Both the position numbers and the translations under genes were made by a program. From contig NTHE01000004.1 in the NCBI GenBank assembly GCA_002551355.1, positions 84,788 through 148,787 on the forward strand: a stretch of DNA of 64,000 bases, written 5' to 3'. Source of the DNA: Streptomyces sp. man185 (GTDB taxonomy: Bacteria > Actinomycetota > Actinomycetes > Streptomycetales > Streptomycetaceae). Below the pieces are notes generated by a model, which worked only from the letters and a program-made list of their open reading frames with translations, did not search any database and was not told the DNA's origin. Shown here in pieces: positions 41,812 to 50,847 of this stretch; within the stretch, counting starts at the first letter, position 1, and the number at the start of each line of letters is the position of its first letter.

Positions 41812-42001
41812 TTCCGGCCGGCCGGGGCCCCGGGGGAGGGACCCGGCCGGCGCGAGGGCCGGCGGACCGTCCGGCTCCGGCCGATTCGCGGGGCCACATC
41901 CTCATCGAGTCCCGCGTACCCCACAAGGTCGACGGGTACTCACCTTCCCGTGCGCACCCACCCGTCCACCCACCCGTCCGCAGGGCGGCCCAAGCGGACG
42001 G

Positions 42002-42226
42002 TCAGTCGTCCGGCGGGCCCCCCGCCGGGGAGCCGAGGATGCTGATCGCCTGCACGGGGCAGGTCTCGGCCGCGTCCACCACGTCGACGCCGGCGTCGAC
42101 GACGACGGTGCGGGGCCGCAGGCCCTGCTCCGCGTTCGGGCGGAAGGGCTCGCCGGCGATCCCCAGGCACAGGCCGGCTTTCATGCACCGCGCGTCGATC
42201 CGGACCGTCCAGCGCGCGGGCGTCAC
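42002..42226 (-). CDS. 3Fe-4S ferredoxin (P450 partner type)
   Basis: A 74-residue ferredoxin. The cluster cysteines appear as C-x5-C in ARCMKAGLC and the distal CP in AAETCPVQAI, the three-cysteine pattern of actinomycete ferredoxins that reduce cytochrome P450s. GTG 42226 overlaps the aldehyde dehydrogenase stop by 4 nt. It is the last gene of the tailoring operon and probably serves the P450s at 46976 and 59307. Confidence 0.88.
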   Translation of the reverse strand: MTPARWTVRIDARCMKAGLCLGIAGEPFRPNAEQGLRPRTVVVDAGVDVVDAAETCPVQAISILGSPAGGPPDD

Positions 42227-43680
42227 TCCCGGGCCGCCTGTGGGTTTGACGCCGCCGTGTGGATCGTCTGGTACTCCAAGTACTCGCGCAGCCCCTCCGG
42301 GCCGAGTTCGCGGCCGATGCCCGAGTGCTTGAAGCCGCCGAACGGCGCGCCCATCTCCATGTTGAACGTGTTCACCGAGTAGCTGCCGGCCCGCACCCGC
42401 CGTGCCACGCGCAGGCCGCGTTCCGCGTCGGCGGTCCACACGGTGCCGGCCAGCCCGTATGGCGAGTCGTCGGCGATGCGCACCGCGTCGTCATCGTCGT
42501 CGTAGGGGATGACGCAGGCGACCGGTCCGAAGATCTCCTCCCGCGCGATCCGCATGTTGTTGGTGACGTCGGCGAACAGCGCCGGCTGAAGGTACCAGCC
42601 CTTTGGTAGGTCCGCCGGACGGTCGCCTCCTACGACCAGGCGGGCGCCCTCGGTGACACCGATGTGGAGGTACTTCTCGACGCGGTCCCGCTGACGGGCG
42701 GAGACGAGAGGGCCGATCCGTGTCGCCGGATCCATCGGGTCGCCCACGACCATTTCCGACACCGCGCGGGCGAGCCGCTCGACGACTTCGTCGTAGCGGG
42801 TGCGCGGCGCGAGGACGCGGGTCTGCGCCACGCACGACTGGCCGTTGTTCATGTAGGCCAGCGACGCGATCTGTCCGACGACGGAGTCGAGGTCGGCGTC
42901 GTCGAGGACGACCGCCGCGGATTTGCCGCCCAACTCCAGGGACACGCGGGTGAGGTTGGTCCCGCAGGCCGCCATGACCTGTCGGCCGGTTCGGACGCTG
43001 CCGGTGAACGAGACCTTGTCCAGGCCGGGGTGCGCGACGAGGTGGGCGCCGATGCCGCCGTCCCCGGCGACCACGTCGAGCACCCCGTCCGGGACCCCCG
43101 CCTCCGCCGCGGCCCGGGCGAGGAGGAAGGAGTCCAAAGGCGCCTCCGGCGCCGGTTTGAGCACGGCGGTGCACCCCGCGAGCAGTGCTGGCGCGAGCTT
43201 GCACAGGGCCTGGTAGAGCGGCATGTTCCACGACGTGACCGCGCCCACGACGCCCACCGGCAGGCCGCGCACGTGGGCGGGGCCCAGCATCCCGGTCCGG
43301 ACCTCCTCGAACGGGAAGCCGGTCGCGAGGTCCAGGTAGTAGTCGAGCACCATCACGGGCGCGTACGCCTGTGCCATCCGGCTGAACTCGTACGGGGTGC
43401 CATTCTGGCTGGTGACCAGGGCGGCGACGTAGTCCACGTCGCTGTGCAGACGGGCGCTGAGCCGGCGCAGCACGGCGACGCGCTCCTCGACCGGCATGCG
43501 CGGCCACGGCCCGTCGTCGAATGCGGTGCGCGCCGCGGCGACGGCCCGGTCCACGTCCCCCGCCGAGGCCCGGGGCACCCGCCCCACGACCTGCCCAGTG
43601 GCGGGCGAGACCACTTCGATGACGTCGGCTGTCGTCCCCCGGGGAGGGGGGCCGCCGTACCAGCGGCGGTCAGAGTGCAC
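42223..43680 (-). CDS. NAD(P)-dependent aldehyde dehydrogenase
   Basis: A 485-residue aldehyde dehydrogenase. The cofactor loop is VSFTGSVRTGRQVM, the general-base glutamate is in LELGGKSAAVV and the catalytic cysteine in NNGQSCVAQTRV. The length is standard. It oxidises an aldehyde to an acid and may follow P450 or alcohol oxidation of a peptide side chain or a side-group precursor. GTG 43680 overlaps the upstream FAD enzyme by 11 nt. Its presence in a thiopeptide tailoring operon is unusual. Confidence 0.9.
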   Translation of the reverse strand: MHSDRRWYGGPPPRGTTADVIEVVSPATGQVVGRVPRASAGDVDRAVAAARTAFDDGPWPRMPVEERVAVLRRLSARLHSDVDYVAALVTSQNGTPYEFSRMAQAYAPVMVLDYYLDLATGFPFEEVRTGMLGPAHVRGLPVGVVGAVTSWNMPLYQALCKLAPALLAGCTAVLKPAPEAPLDSFLLARAAAEAGVPDGVLDVVAGDGGIGAHLVAHPGLDKVSFTGSVRTGRQVMAACGTNLTRVSLELGGKSAAVVLDDADLDSVVGQIASLAYMNNGQSCVAQTRVLAPRTRYDEVVERLARAVSEMVVGDPMDPATRIGPLVSARQRDRVEKYLHIGVTEGARLVVGGDRPADLPKGWYLQPALFADVTNNMRIAREEIFGPVACVIPYDDDDDAVRIADDSPYGLAGTVWTADAERGLRVARRVRAGSYSVNTFNMEMGAPFGGFKHSGIGRELGPEGLREYLEYQTIHTAASNPQAARE

Positions 43681-45367
43681 GGTCCGTCGTCCTTCCGTGG
43701 TGTTCCTCGGGGGTCGAAGGACGACCGGTGCCGTCCCCGACGGTGGTTTCGAGGCCTAGCAACCTGGTGAAGGCGTCGGCGAGTTGCGGCCAGGCGTCCT
43801 CGGGCGGCCCGTCGGAGCGCCAGGCGACGAAACCGTCCGGACGCACCAGCAGGGCGTCGCCGGACGCCAACCCGTAGGCCCGCAGCACCGCGCCGTCGAC
43901 CCCGTGCGGATCGGCGTCCAGCCGGCACTCCTCGACGGGGAGGCCGAACCGCCGGTGGACGAGTCCGACCGCCTCGGACCACCGGCGGTCCCCGGTGGTG
44001 AGCAGGACGAACCGGCGGCCGAACCGGTCGAGGACCGACTGCGGCGCCTGGTCCGCCGAACGGGCCGCGCGTATGGCGTGCGGAGCCCGCGTGCCGGGAC
44101 GGGCGGTGAGGTCCAGCCGCTCGGGCAGCGGCTCGCCGGCTTCGGCGCCGAGCACCGCCGAGGAGTCGTACCGGTGGCCGAACATGATGGTGAAGTCGTC
44201 GCGGATCGCGGGCCGGCCGCCCTCCCCGGGACCCTGGTGCCCGGTCATGGTGCGCAGCGCGGCCTGCTCGGCGGTCGCCCGGGCGACCGGGCGCCGTTCG
44301 GCGTCGTAGGAGTCGAGGAGACGGTCCCCGGCCCGTCCGTGCAGCACGGCGGCCAGCTTCCAGGCCAGGTTGTGCGAGTCGTGGATCGCGGTGTTCGCAC
44401 CGTAGCCGCCACTGGGCGACATGGTGTGGGCGGCGTCGCCGACCAGGAACACCCGCCCGGTGCGGAAGCGGTCGGCGACGCGCATGCCGGAGCGCCAGGG
44501 AATGGCCCGCAGGACCTCGACGGGCAGGTCCTCCACCCCCACGGCGTCGCGGACCAGTCGGGCGCACCGCGCGGGGGTGTAGTCCCCCTCCGGCTGCCCG
44601 TCCCCGTCCAGGGCCACGCCGAGCATCGACCACGTCCCCGAAGCATCGCGGGGCGTGAGCGCCACGCTCGCCCGCTGGTTGAACGCCGTGCACATGAAGA
44701 ATGTGCGGCCGTCGACCGCGGCGGAGAGGTCGGCCCGGAACAGGACGTTGATCGCGGAGGCGACGAGGGTGCCCCGCCCGCTGCGGGGCACGCCCAGGCG
44801 CTCCCTGACGGGACTGGCCGCGCCGTCGGCGGCGACCAGGTAGGCGGCGTGCACGGTCCGCAGCCGCCCGTCCGCCGAGCGGATCACCGCCAGGACCTCG
44901 TCGGGCCCCTGTTCGAAGTCCACCAGTTCCGAGCCGAACTCGATCCGGGCCCCGGCCTCGACGGCTGCCTTCGCGAACACCGGTTCGTAGAGGTCCTGGG
45001 GGCAGCAGACGCCCCCCACGGGGCTCAGCGGACCCGGGTCGAAGGTTGGCACATCGGGGGGCAGCACCCACCTCCCGGCATCGCTGGCCAGGGTCTCGAC
45101 GCTGAGGATGCCCCGCAGGTGCGCCAGGCCGGCGCCGGCGGAGGCCTCGCGGACCGCCTGCTCGACGCCTGCGGCGCGGAGAATCTCCATGGTGCGAGCC
45201 TGCAGGGAGAACGCGCGCGGCAGGTTTCCGGTGCCCGCGCGGCGTTCGACGAGGGTCGGGCGCACGCCCTGGCGCGTGAGGAACAGGGCCAGCGTGAGCC
45301 CGGCCGGGCCGGCGCCGACGATCAGGACGGGCACACGCGCACCGGCCGCCGCCGAGGGCGCGCTCAC
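43670..45367 (-). CDS. FAD-dependent aromatic hydroxylase (RdmE/MhpA type)
   Basis: A 565-residue class A flavin monooxygenase: GAGPAGLTLALFL (dinucleotide fold), YLVAADGAASPVRERLG (DG motif) and VFLVGDAAHTMSPSGG (GD motif), followed by a ~180-residue thioredoxin-like C-terminal domain. Relatives hydroxylate phenols or polyketide aromatic rings using NAD(P)H. In this cluster it may hydroxylate an aromatic precursor or side ring. GTG 45367 overlaps the methyltransferase... operon partner: its start shares 4 nt (GTGA) with the stop of the methyltransferase. Confidence 0.88.
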   Translation of the reverse strand: MSAPSAAAGARVPVLIVGAGPAGLTLALFLTRQGVRPTLVERRAGTGNLPRAFSLQARTMEILRAAGVEQAVREASAGAGLAHLRGILSVETLASDAGRWVLPPDVPTFDPGPLSPVGGVCCPQDLYEPVFAKAAVEAGARIEFGSELVDFEQGPDEVLAVIRSADGRLRTVHAAYLVAADGAASPVRERLGVPRSGRGTLVASAINVLFRADLSAAVDGRTFFMCTAFNQRASVALTPRDASGTWSMLGVALDGDGQPEGDYTPARCARLVRDAVGVEDLPVEVLRAIPWRSGMRVADRFRTGRVFLVGDAAHTMSPSGGYGANTAIHDSHNLAWKLAAVLHGRAGDRLLDSYDAERRPVARATAEQAALRTMTGHQGPGEGGRPAIRDDFTIMFGHRYDSSAVLGAEAGEPLPERLDLTARPGTRAPHAIRAARSADQAPQSVLDRFGRRFVLLTTGDRRWSEAVGLVHRRFGLPVEECRLDADPHGVDGAVLRAYGLASGDALLVRPDGFVAWRSDGPPEDAWPQLADAFTRLLGLETTVGDGTGRPSTPEEHHGRTTDRAL

Positions 45368-46032
45368 GCGTGGGCCTCGAAGAGCGCGACCGTCCCGCGG
45401 ACGGTGACCTCGTGCCGCTCGAAACGGCGGCCCAGTTCGTGGTGGAGGTCCTGTAGGCGGTCCTCGCGGTTGTTGAACACGCCGGTGTCGTTGAGCCGGT
45501 CCATCAGTCGACGCGACCGACCCGTCTGGCGGACCCCGTGCGAGAGCACGGTGCTGCCGAAGATCCGGCCGCCGGGTTTCACGTAGGGGGTGAGGTGGTC
45601 GAAGACGACGCTCTTCTGCGTCAGCGGGCCGGGCAGGCAGTGCAGGACCAGGTTGAGCGCGACCGAGTCGAACTGCACGTCGCCCAGGTCGAGCGGTTGG
45701 AGGACGTCCCGGTGGTGGACGGCGGGCCGGTACCGGGCGACCCGCCGGCTCGCCACGTCCAGCGCGTCCTCGTTCAGGTCGAGCAGGCCGATGCGCGGAT
45801 CTCCCACGGGGAAGCGGCAGTTGTCGAGGAAGTAGCCGGTGCCCGGACCGACGTCCAGGTGATCGGCGCCGACCAGACGGTCGTATCGCTCCAGCATGAC
45901 GCCGCGCGGGCAGCCGAGGCCGATGCGGCAGGCCAGGGCGAGCACGATCAGGTCGTAGCGCTCCAGCATCTCCTTGCTGTACACCGCCGCCGCGGTGACG
46001 CGTCGGGCGTGGGATTCTTCCGTCTGGGTCAT
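45364..46032 (-). CDS. SAM-dependent methyltransferase (thiopeptide tailoring)
   Basis: A 222-residue class I methyltransferase with motif I DVGPGTG at residues 60-66, IGLLDLNEDALDVASRR (motif II) and VALNLVLHCLPGP (motif IV region). Before it, CRIGLGCPRGVMLERYDRLV is typical of a small-methyltransferase group in actinomycete clusters. It could methylate an oxygen, nitrogen or carbon of the thiopeptide, as several thiopeptides are methylated. ATG 46032 overlaps the SDR stop (ATGA). Confidence 0.85.
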   Translation of the reverse strand: MTQTEESHARRVTAAAVYSKEMLERYDLIVLALACRIGLGCPRGVMLERYDRLVGADHLDVGPGTGYFLDNCRFPVGDPRIGLLDLNEDALDVASRRVARYRPAVHHRDVLQPLDLGDVQFDSVALNLVLHCLPGPLTQKSVVFDHLTPYVKPGGRIFGSTVLSHGVRQTGRSRRLMDRLNDTGVFNNREDRLQDLHHELGRRFERHEVTVRGTVALFEAHA

Positions 46033-46979
46033 CACTTCTCCGTCGGTCGACGAGTGAGGGGCGGGTGGACGCCGGTCAGGCTCTGGGACACCTGCCACAG
46101 CCAGGTGCCGAGCGCGGGGTCGTAGGCCGCCGGCGCGCCGCGCACGGGGACGGGGCTCCCCCACATCTGTGCCGTCCCGTCGGGGGCGAAGAGGGACCCG
46201 CCCTCCACGCCCGGCTCGGTGGCGGCGTACAGGACGGGCGTCACGCCCTGGGCGGGGGACCGGCCGAGGGCGATCATCAGCCGGGAGCCCAGGCCCGCCC
46301 GGTCGGCTATGGCGGTCCGGGTCAGACCCGGCTGCGCCGCCAGGCTGCGCACCCGCGAGTCGGAGGCGTCCAGGCGCCGTTGCAACTCCACGGCGAAGAC
46401 GAGGTTGGCCAGCTTGGACAGGGCGTAGGCGGTGAACCCGCGGTAAGGGCCCGCGTTTGGACGGGTGCGGGCCGCCAGCGCGCCGGTCGGATCGGTGGCG
46501 ACGTCGATCCGACCCATGTGGTGCGAGGCGCTGGTCACCGTGACGATCCGGGCCGCCGTCGTCTTCAACAGCGTCGGTAGGAGGGCGGCTGTGAGCGCGA
46601 AGTGCCCGAGGTGGTTGACGCCGAAGTGCCGTTCGCACCCGTCGACGGTGCGGCCCTCCGGCACCATCATCACGCCCGCGTTGTTGAGCAGGAGGTCCAG
46701 GCGCCCGTATCGCGGGCGGAAGGCGTCGGCGAACCGGACGACGTCATCCACACTGGCCAGGTCGAGGGGCATCCACCGCAGTTCGCCCGCGGGCGCCAGC
46801 CGGCGCCCCGCCTCGACGACGGCCTCCCCCCGGCCCTCGTCGCGGCCCGTGACGACCACGTGCGCCCCGCGGCGGGCCAGTTCCACGGCGGCCTGCCGCC
46901 CCAGGCCGCTGGTGGCACCCGTCACCACCGCCACCCGACCGGTTAGGTCGGGCATGTCGGCGCTGCTCCACCGGCTCAC
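46032..46979 (-). CDS. Short-chain dehydrogenase/reductase
   Basis: A 315-residue SDR of the retinol-dehydrogenase-like group: VTGATSGLG (cofactor), LLNNAGVMM, and catalytic YALSK with the serine in TVTSASHH. It interconverts an alcohol and a ketone or aldehyde with NAD(P)H, and could supply the aldehyde dehydrogenase. GTG 46979 overlaps the P450 stop by 4 nt; an ATG at 46955 is an alternative start directly before the Rossmann fold. Confidence 0.87.
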   Translation of the reverse strand: MSRWSSADMPDLTGRVAVVTGATSGLGRQAAVELARRGAHVVVTGRDEGRGEAVVEAGRRLAPAGELRWMPLDLASVDDVVRFADAFRPRYGRLDLLLNNAGVMMVPEGRTVDGCERHFGVNHLGHFALTAALLPTLLKTTAARIVTVTSASHHMGRIDVATDPTGALAARTRPNAGPYRGFTAYALSKLANLVFAVELQRRLDASDSRVRSLAAQPGLTRTAIADRAGLGSRLMIALGRSPAQGVTPVLYAATEPGVEGGSLFAPDGTAQMWGSPVPVRGAPAAYDPALGTWLWQVSQSLTGVHPPLTRRPTEK

Positions 46980-48226
46980 CGCCGCACCTCCCACACGGTG
47001 TCCATGCGGGCCGGGCCGGACATGCCCGGTCGCCTGTCGAACTCCACCGCGCCGTCGGGGTCGGGCCGCAGCGCCGGAAGGCGGTCCAACAGCCGCTCCA
47101 GGGCGACGCGGCCCTCCAGCCGGGCGAGCCCGGCGCCGATGCAGTAGTGCGCTCCGGCGCCGAAGGACAGGTGGCGTCGCGCGTCGCGCCGGTCGACGTC
47201 GAAGGTCCGCGCGTCGGGGAACCGGCCCTCGTCGTGGTTGCCGGAGGCCCACATCAACTGCACGACCGCCCCGGCGGGGATCTCCACACCGCGGACGCGC
47301 ACGGCGCGGGTGGTGACCCTGCTCAGGCCCAGGACGGGGGAGCGGTGGCGCAGGGTCTCCTCGACGACCGCAGGGATCAGGCCGCGGTCGTGGCGGACCC
47401 GCCGCATGGTGTCCGGGTGGCCGAACAGGGCGTGCACAGCGTTGGCGACCATGTGGGCGGGCGGTTCGATGCCACCGAGGAGGAAGGCGGTGACGACAGC
47501 GAGGGTCTGCTGCTCGCCCAGGGCGCCTTCAGCCTCGTCCCCGCATGCCTGCACGATGCGGGTCAGCAGGTCGCCCCGGGGCCGCGCCAGGCGGTCCCGG
47601 ACCGAATCCGTGAGCAGGTCGTGGTAGTCGCGCAACCGGCGTCCGTGGCGCGCGATCTCGTCCGCCGGCAGGGAGGGGTCGTGCAACCGCGCCCAGCTGT
47701 CGACGAACGTGGTGATGAGTGAGGCGGACCCCTCCGGCATGTTGAAGATCGCCGCGGTGACCCAGGGGGCCAGCGGTCTGCAGAAGACCTCCACCAGGTC
47801 GGCGCGGCCGCGGTCCGCGAAGCCGTCGATCAGGTCGTCGACGACCGCCCGGACGACCGGTTCCCACGACGCGACGGCACGCGCGGTGAACAGCCGGTGG
47901 AACCGGTTCCGCAACCGGCCGTGTTCGGGCGGGTCGCTGTTGACCAGACTCGCGACCTGGTAGGGGAAATCGCCGGGGAACAGGTCGGCGAGCGCCTTCA
48001 GCGTCGGGGACGGCAGGCTCTTCGTCTGCACGGAGCTGAACGTCGCGGTGTCCCGGGTGGCGGCGTCGAGATCCTCGTACCGGGTCAGGAACCAGGTGTT
48101 CATGCCGGGGTGGAAGAAGACCGGGGCCTCCTCCCGCGCCCGGGCCAACACCGGGTAGGGGTCGTCGCACACATCCGGCCGGAAGGGGTTGTAACGGTCG
48201 GCCTCACAGCCAGCGGGCAGGGACAA
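46976..48226 (-). CDS. Cytochrome P450 (tailoring operon leader)
   Basis: A 416-residue bacterial P450. The K-helix ExxR is EETLRHR, the PERF-like region follows, and the heme loop is FGAGAHYCIGAGLARLEG with the cysteine ligand. The I-helix reads GGIEPPA where AGxET is usual: the conserved threonine is proline. The start is uncertain; TTG 48226 is preferred because GTGGAG lies 9 nt upstream and the length then fits the family, whereas the long open extension is Arg/Pro-rich and unlike P450. First gene of the six-gene leftward operon, divergent from the precursor gene. Confidence 0.87.
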   Translation of the reverse strand: MSLPAGCEADRYNPFRPDVCDDPYPVLARAREEAPVFFHPGMNTWFLTRYEDLDAATRDTATFSSVQTKSLPSPTLKALADLFPGDFPYQVASLVNSDPPEHGRLRNRFHRLFTARAVASWEPVVRAVVDDLIDGFADRGRADLVEVFCRPLAPWVTAAIFNMPEGSASLITTFVDSWARLHDPSLPADEIARHGRRLRDYHDLLTDSVRDRLARPRGDLLTRIVQACGDEAEGALGEQQTLAVVTAFLLGGIEPPAHMVANAVHALFGHPDTMRRVRHDRGLIPAVVEETLRHRSPVLGLSRVTTRAVRVRGVEIPAGAVVQLMWASGNHDEGRFPDARTFDVDRRDARRHLSFGAGAHYCIGAGLARLEGRVALERLLDRLPALRPDPDGAVEFDRRPGMSGPARMDTVWEVRR

Positions 48227-48518
48227 GGCACACGCTCCACGTCGTCGGTGCGGACGCCTGCGCACGGGCCGGGCACGGCCGGGAGGGGGCGCAGACGTCC
48301 GAACCACATCGTGGTCACGCCACCTGCGACCGCCCAGGGCCACTCACGGGCCGGAACGGGACCGCAGTGGCCCGGTCCACTCACCGTCCTTTGTGGCCCG
48401 GCAGTGGCTCTGGGCACGGCGCGGCGCGTGTCCGACGGTGGGCACGGCCCGCCCGCCGCCCGGCGGACGGCCGTCCCGCCCGTACCCCGTACGGGCCGAC
48501 ACCCCAGAGGAGGTGAAC
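48227..48518. promoter_or_regulatory. Divergent promoter region of the thiopeptide cluster
   Basis: A 292-bp gap between the P450 operon and the precursor gene. It carries the strong AGGAGGTGA ribosome site of the precursor. Two similar blocks, CCACTCACGGG (~48339) and CCACTCACCGT (~48375), could be repeated regulator sites. No copy of the 17-bp box was found. Confidence 0.45.
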
Positions 48519-48689
48519 ATGCCGGAACTCAAGAACCTCGCCCTGGAGCTGGAGACGCTCGACGTGGCGGGCATCGCCGAGATCAGCGGCGGCGACGAGG
48601 TCGCCTCGCTGACCAGCGGTCACGCGGTCGCCGATCTCGCCGTCTCATGCTCGTGCACGACGTGCAGCTGCTGCAGCTGCGCGAACTGA
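48519..48689 (+). CDS. Thiopeptide precursor peptide
   Basis: A 56-residue precursor. The leader (residues 1-42) is acidic (LELETLDVAGIAEISGGDE) and ends SLTSGHAVADLAV. The core (43-56) is SCSCTTCSCCSCAN: six cysteines, four serines, two threonines. The junction closely matches the thiomuracin-type precursor pattern SLTAGH...A|SCNC, so cleavage before Ser43 is expected. Core Ser1 and Ser11 are placed to form the pyridine, giving a 29-membered ring; Cys2, 4, 7, 9, 10 and 12 would become thiazoles. ATG 48519 follows AGGAGGTGA. It is followed by two hairpins and the modification genes. Confidence 0.93.
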   Translation: MPELKNLALELETLDVAGIAEISGGDEVASLTSGHAVADLAVSCSCTTCSCCSCAN

Positions 48690-48705
48690 CCACGAGGTAG
48701 TGGAC

Positions 48706-48779
48706 GCCGCGCGGCGCAAGTCACCGCGCGGCAGAAGTCGCCGTGTGCCGCGGTGAACCAGACCGCGGCACACGGCGAC
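48706..48779 (+). terminator. Tandem hairpins after the precursor gene (attenuator)
   Basis: Two adjacent perfect stems: 9 bp (GCCGCGCGG/CCGCGCGGC, 48706..48732), then 18 bp (48737..48754 paired with 48762..48779, arms starting GTCGCCGTGTG) with a 7-nt loop. They sit between the precursor stop and the first modification gene, a place expected for partial termination or transcript protection giving more precursor than enzymes. Confidence 0.7.
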
Positions 48780-48837
48780 CGGACACCGGATCCGTCACCT
48801 CCGGGCCGCGTACGTACAGCGACACCGAGGACCAGCC

Positions 48838-50847
48838 ATGAACGTGAGCCTGATGCGGCCACAACTCATTCGCGACGCGTATTTCGTGCCGCTCGACGAC
48901 GACGGGGTGTACCTCCGCAGCAGCCACCGCGTCATGACGATCGAACGCGCCCCGGTCTACCCGTGGCTGGAGCGCCTCGCGCCCTACCTCGACGGCGGCC
49001 ACACCGTCGCCGAACTCGTCGCGGGACTGCCGGAGCGCAAGGCCGCACTGGTCACCGACCTCATCCGCCGGTTGTACGACCAGCGCCTCGTGCGCGACCT
49101 CGGTCGGGACCTGCCGCACACGCTCGGCGAGTGGGAGCTGCGGACCTACGAGGCGGAGCTGGCCTACGTGGAGACCTACACCGACTCCGCCGAGCACCAC
49201 TTCCAGCGGTACCGGGAGACCCCGACCCTGCTCGTGGGCTCCGGCCGCCTCGTGGAGGCGGCCGCCCGGGCAGCCCTGAAGTCGGGGGTGCGCCGGGTGC
49301 GGGTCCTGGTCACCGGGGACACCCCCACGGACCCGGAGCGGCTGCGGGACCACCGGGACGCCGCACTGGCGCGCGACGTGCTCCAGGAGCTGTCCTGGGC
49401 TCCGGCACCGGTCGACGCCCGGGGCTGGACCGACGCGCTGCGCGACCAGGGAGCGGTGCTCCACCTATCCGAACGGCCGATGTCCGCCCGCAGCCGGATG
49501 CTCGACGCCGCCGCTCCCGAGAGAACGCTCACCCAGCACGCCGTCGTGTTGCCCGACGAGGCGTGGATCGGTCCCCTCCGCATCCCCGCCGGCCCCGGCG
49601 GGGGCTGGGAGGCCGTCCGGCGACGGCTGGGGCCCGGCACCGGAGCCGACCTGCCGGACCTCGCCGGGGACCTGTTCACGGGGGCGCTCCCGGCGATCGT
49701 CGCCAACCACGCCGTCTTCCGCCTGTTCACCCACGTCACCGGTACTGGCGAGCACGATTGGACCAACCGCCTGCTCCGCGTGGACCTAGAGACCCTGGAG
49801 ACCACGCACCACCGCTACCACCCGCACCCGCATGCCCTGCCGGCCGGACCGCACACGCGGGAGGACTTCCTCGCCCGCAGCACCGAACGCGCACGGGGTC
49901 GGGAACGGTCGGCGGAGGAGCTGTCGGTGGCCGCGGTCGACCACCTCGACCCCCGGTCCGGCCTGTTCGCCGCGATCGACGAACAAGACGCCACCCAGCT
50001 CCCCCTGCGGGTGAGCCACGTCAGCGTGCCCCACCCCGTCTCCCGGGACGCGGCCGTGACGGTGTACGGGTCGGCCGTCGACTTCGTCCAGGCCCGCCAC
50101 CGGGCAATGCACCGGGCCGTGGAACTCTACGCGGCCGCCCTGTACGACCCCCGCCGCGCGAACCCCGACGGAACCGTGTGGGGCCTGCGCCTGCCGGACG
50201 GCGGGGCCGAACCGGTCGACGCGTCCGAGGTGTTCCTCACTACGGAGCGGCAGTGGCGGGCGGGAGTCCCCGTCGGCACCGCGTGCGGCGGCACCTGGGA
50301 CGAGGCGGTGACGACGGCACTGCTGCGCCACTGCGAGGAGCTGACGGCCGCCGCCGCGGCACGGGGCGAACGACCCCACCCTCGCGTCGACCTCGCCGCG
50401 CTCGCCGCGGATGACGAGGTCGCCCACCTGGTGCGGCTCCTGGACGTCACGGGAGCGGACGTCACCGTCCACGACGTGACGGACCCGGAACTGCGCGTCC
50501 CCGCACTCGCCTTCGCCGTCGACGGCACCACCGTCGCCTGCGCCGCCGGACTGGACCCCGTCGACGCGGCGGTTACGGGCCTGGAGCGGACCCTGTTGCA
50601 CTGGCAGGCGGAGCACAACGACGAGCCGGGGTACGCACCCGCCCCGGTGCCCACCCCGCCCGAGGCGCCGCGCGGCGACGAGGGATCCCTGCCCCACCCG
50701 GTCGACCTGCGCACCGACCCGGTGCGGGAACTGGTCGCCGCGCTGCTCCGTACAGGTCGGCGCCCGGTCGCGGTGCCGCTGGACCACGACCCGGCGCTCG
50801 CCGAACTCGCCCCCTACGTCCTGAGGATCGTGCTCGTCCATGACTGA
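48838..50847 (+). CDS. Ocin-ThiF-like leader-binding protein (TbtF-like)
   Basis: A 669-residue partner of the cyclodehydratase. The N-terminal ~90 residues (HRVMTIERAPVYPWLERLAPYLDGG, then LIRRLYDQRLVRDL) form a winged-helix RiPP recognition element that binds the leader. The centre (LLVGSGRLVEAAARAAL, VRVLVTGD) is a degenerate E1/ThiF Rossmann fold without catalytic function. The C-terminal ~330 residues are a degenerate YcaO-related region. In the thiomuracin system the equivalent protein presents the precursor to YcaO. ATG 48838 follows GAGGACC. First gene after the hairpins; overlaps the next gene by 8 nt. Confidence 0.87.
   Translation: MNVSLMRPQLIRDAYFVPLDDDGVYLRSSHRVMTIERAPVYPWLERLAPYLDGGHTVAELVAGLPERKAALVTDLIRRLYDQRLVRDLGRDLPHTLGEWELRTYEAELAYVETYTDSAEHHFQRYRETPTLLVGSGRLVEAAARAALKSGVRRVRVLVTGDTPTDPERLRDHRDAALARDVLQELSWAPAPVDARGWTDALRDQGAVLHLSERPMSARSRMLDAAAPERTLTQHAVVLPDEAWIGPLRIPAGPGGGWEAVRRRLGPGTGADLPDLAGDLFTGALPAIVANHAVFRLFTHVTGTGEHDWTNRLLRVDLETLETTHHRYHPHPHALPAGPHTREDFLARSTERARGRERSAEELSVAAVDHLDPRSGLFAAIDEQDATQLPLRVSHVSVPHPVSRDAAVTVYGSAVDFVQARHRAMHRAVELYAAALYDPRRANPDGTVWGLRLPDGGAEPVDASEVFLTTERQWRAGVPVGTACGGTWDEAVTTALLRHCEELTAAAAARGERPHPRVDLAALAADDEVAHLVRLLDVTGADVTVHDVTDPELRVPALAFAVDGTTVACAAGLDPVDAAVTGLERTLLHWQAEHNDEPGYAPAPVPTPPEAPRGDEGSLPHPVDLRTDPVRELVAALLRTGRRPVAVPLDHDPALAELAPYVLRIVLVHD

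Noticed and set aside
41926..41942. AGGTCG-ACGGG-TACTCA, a possible further box
   Set aside because: The distal half is poor, no -10 follows, and no plus-strand gene lies downstream.
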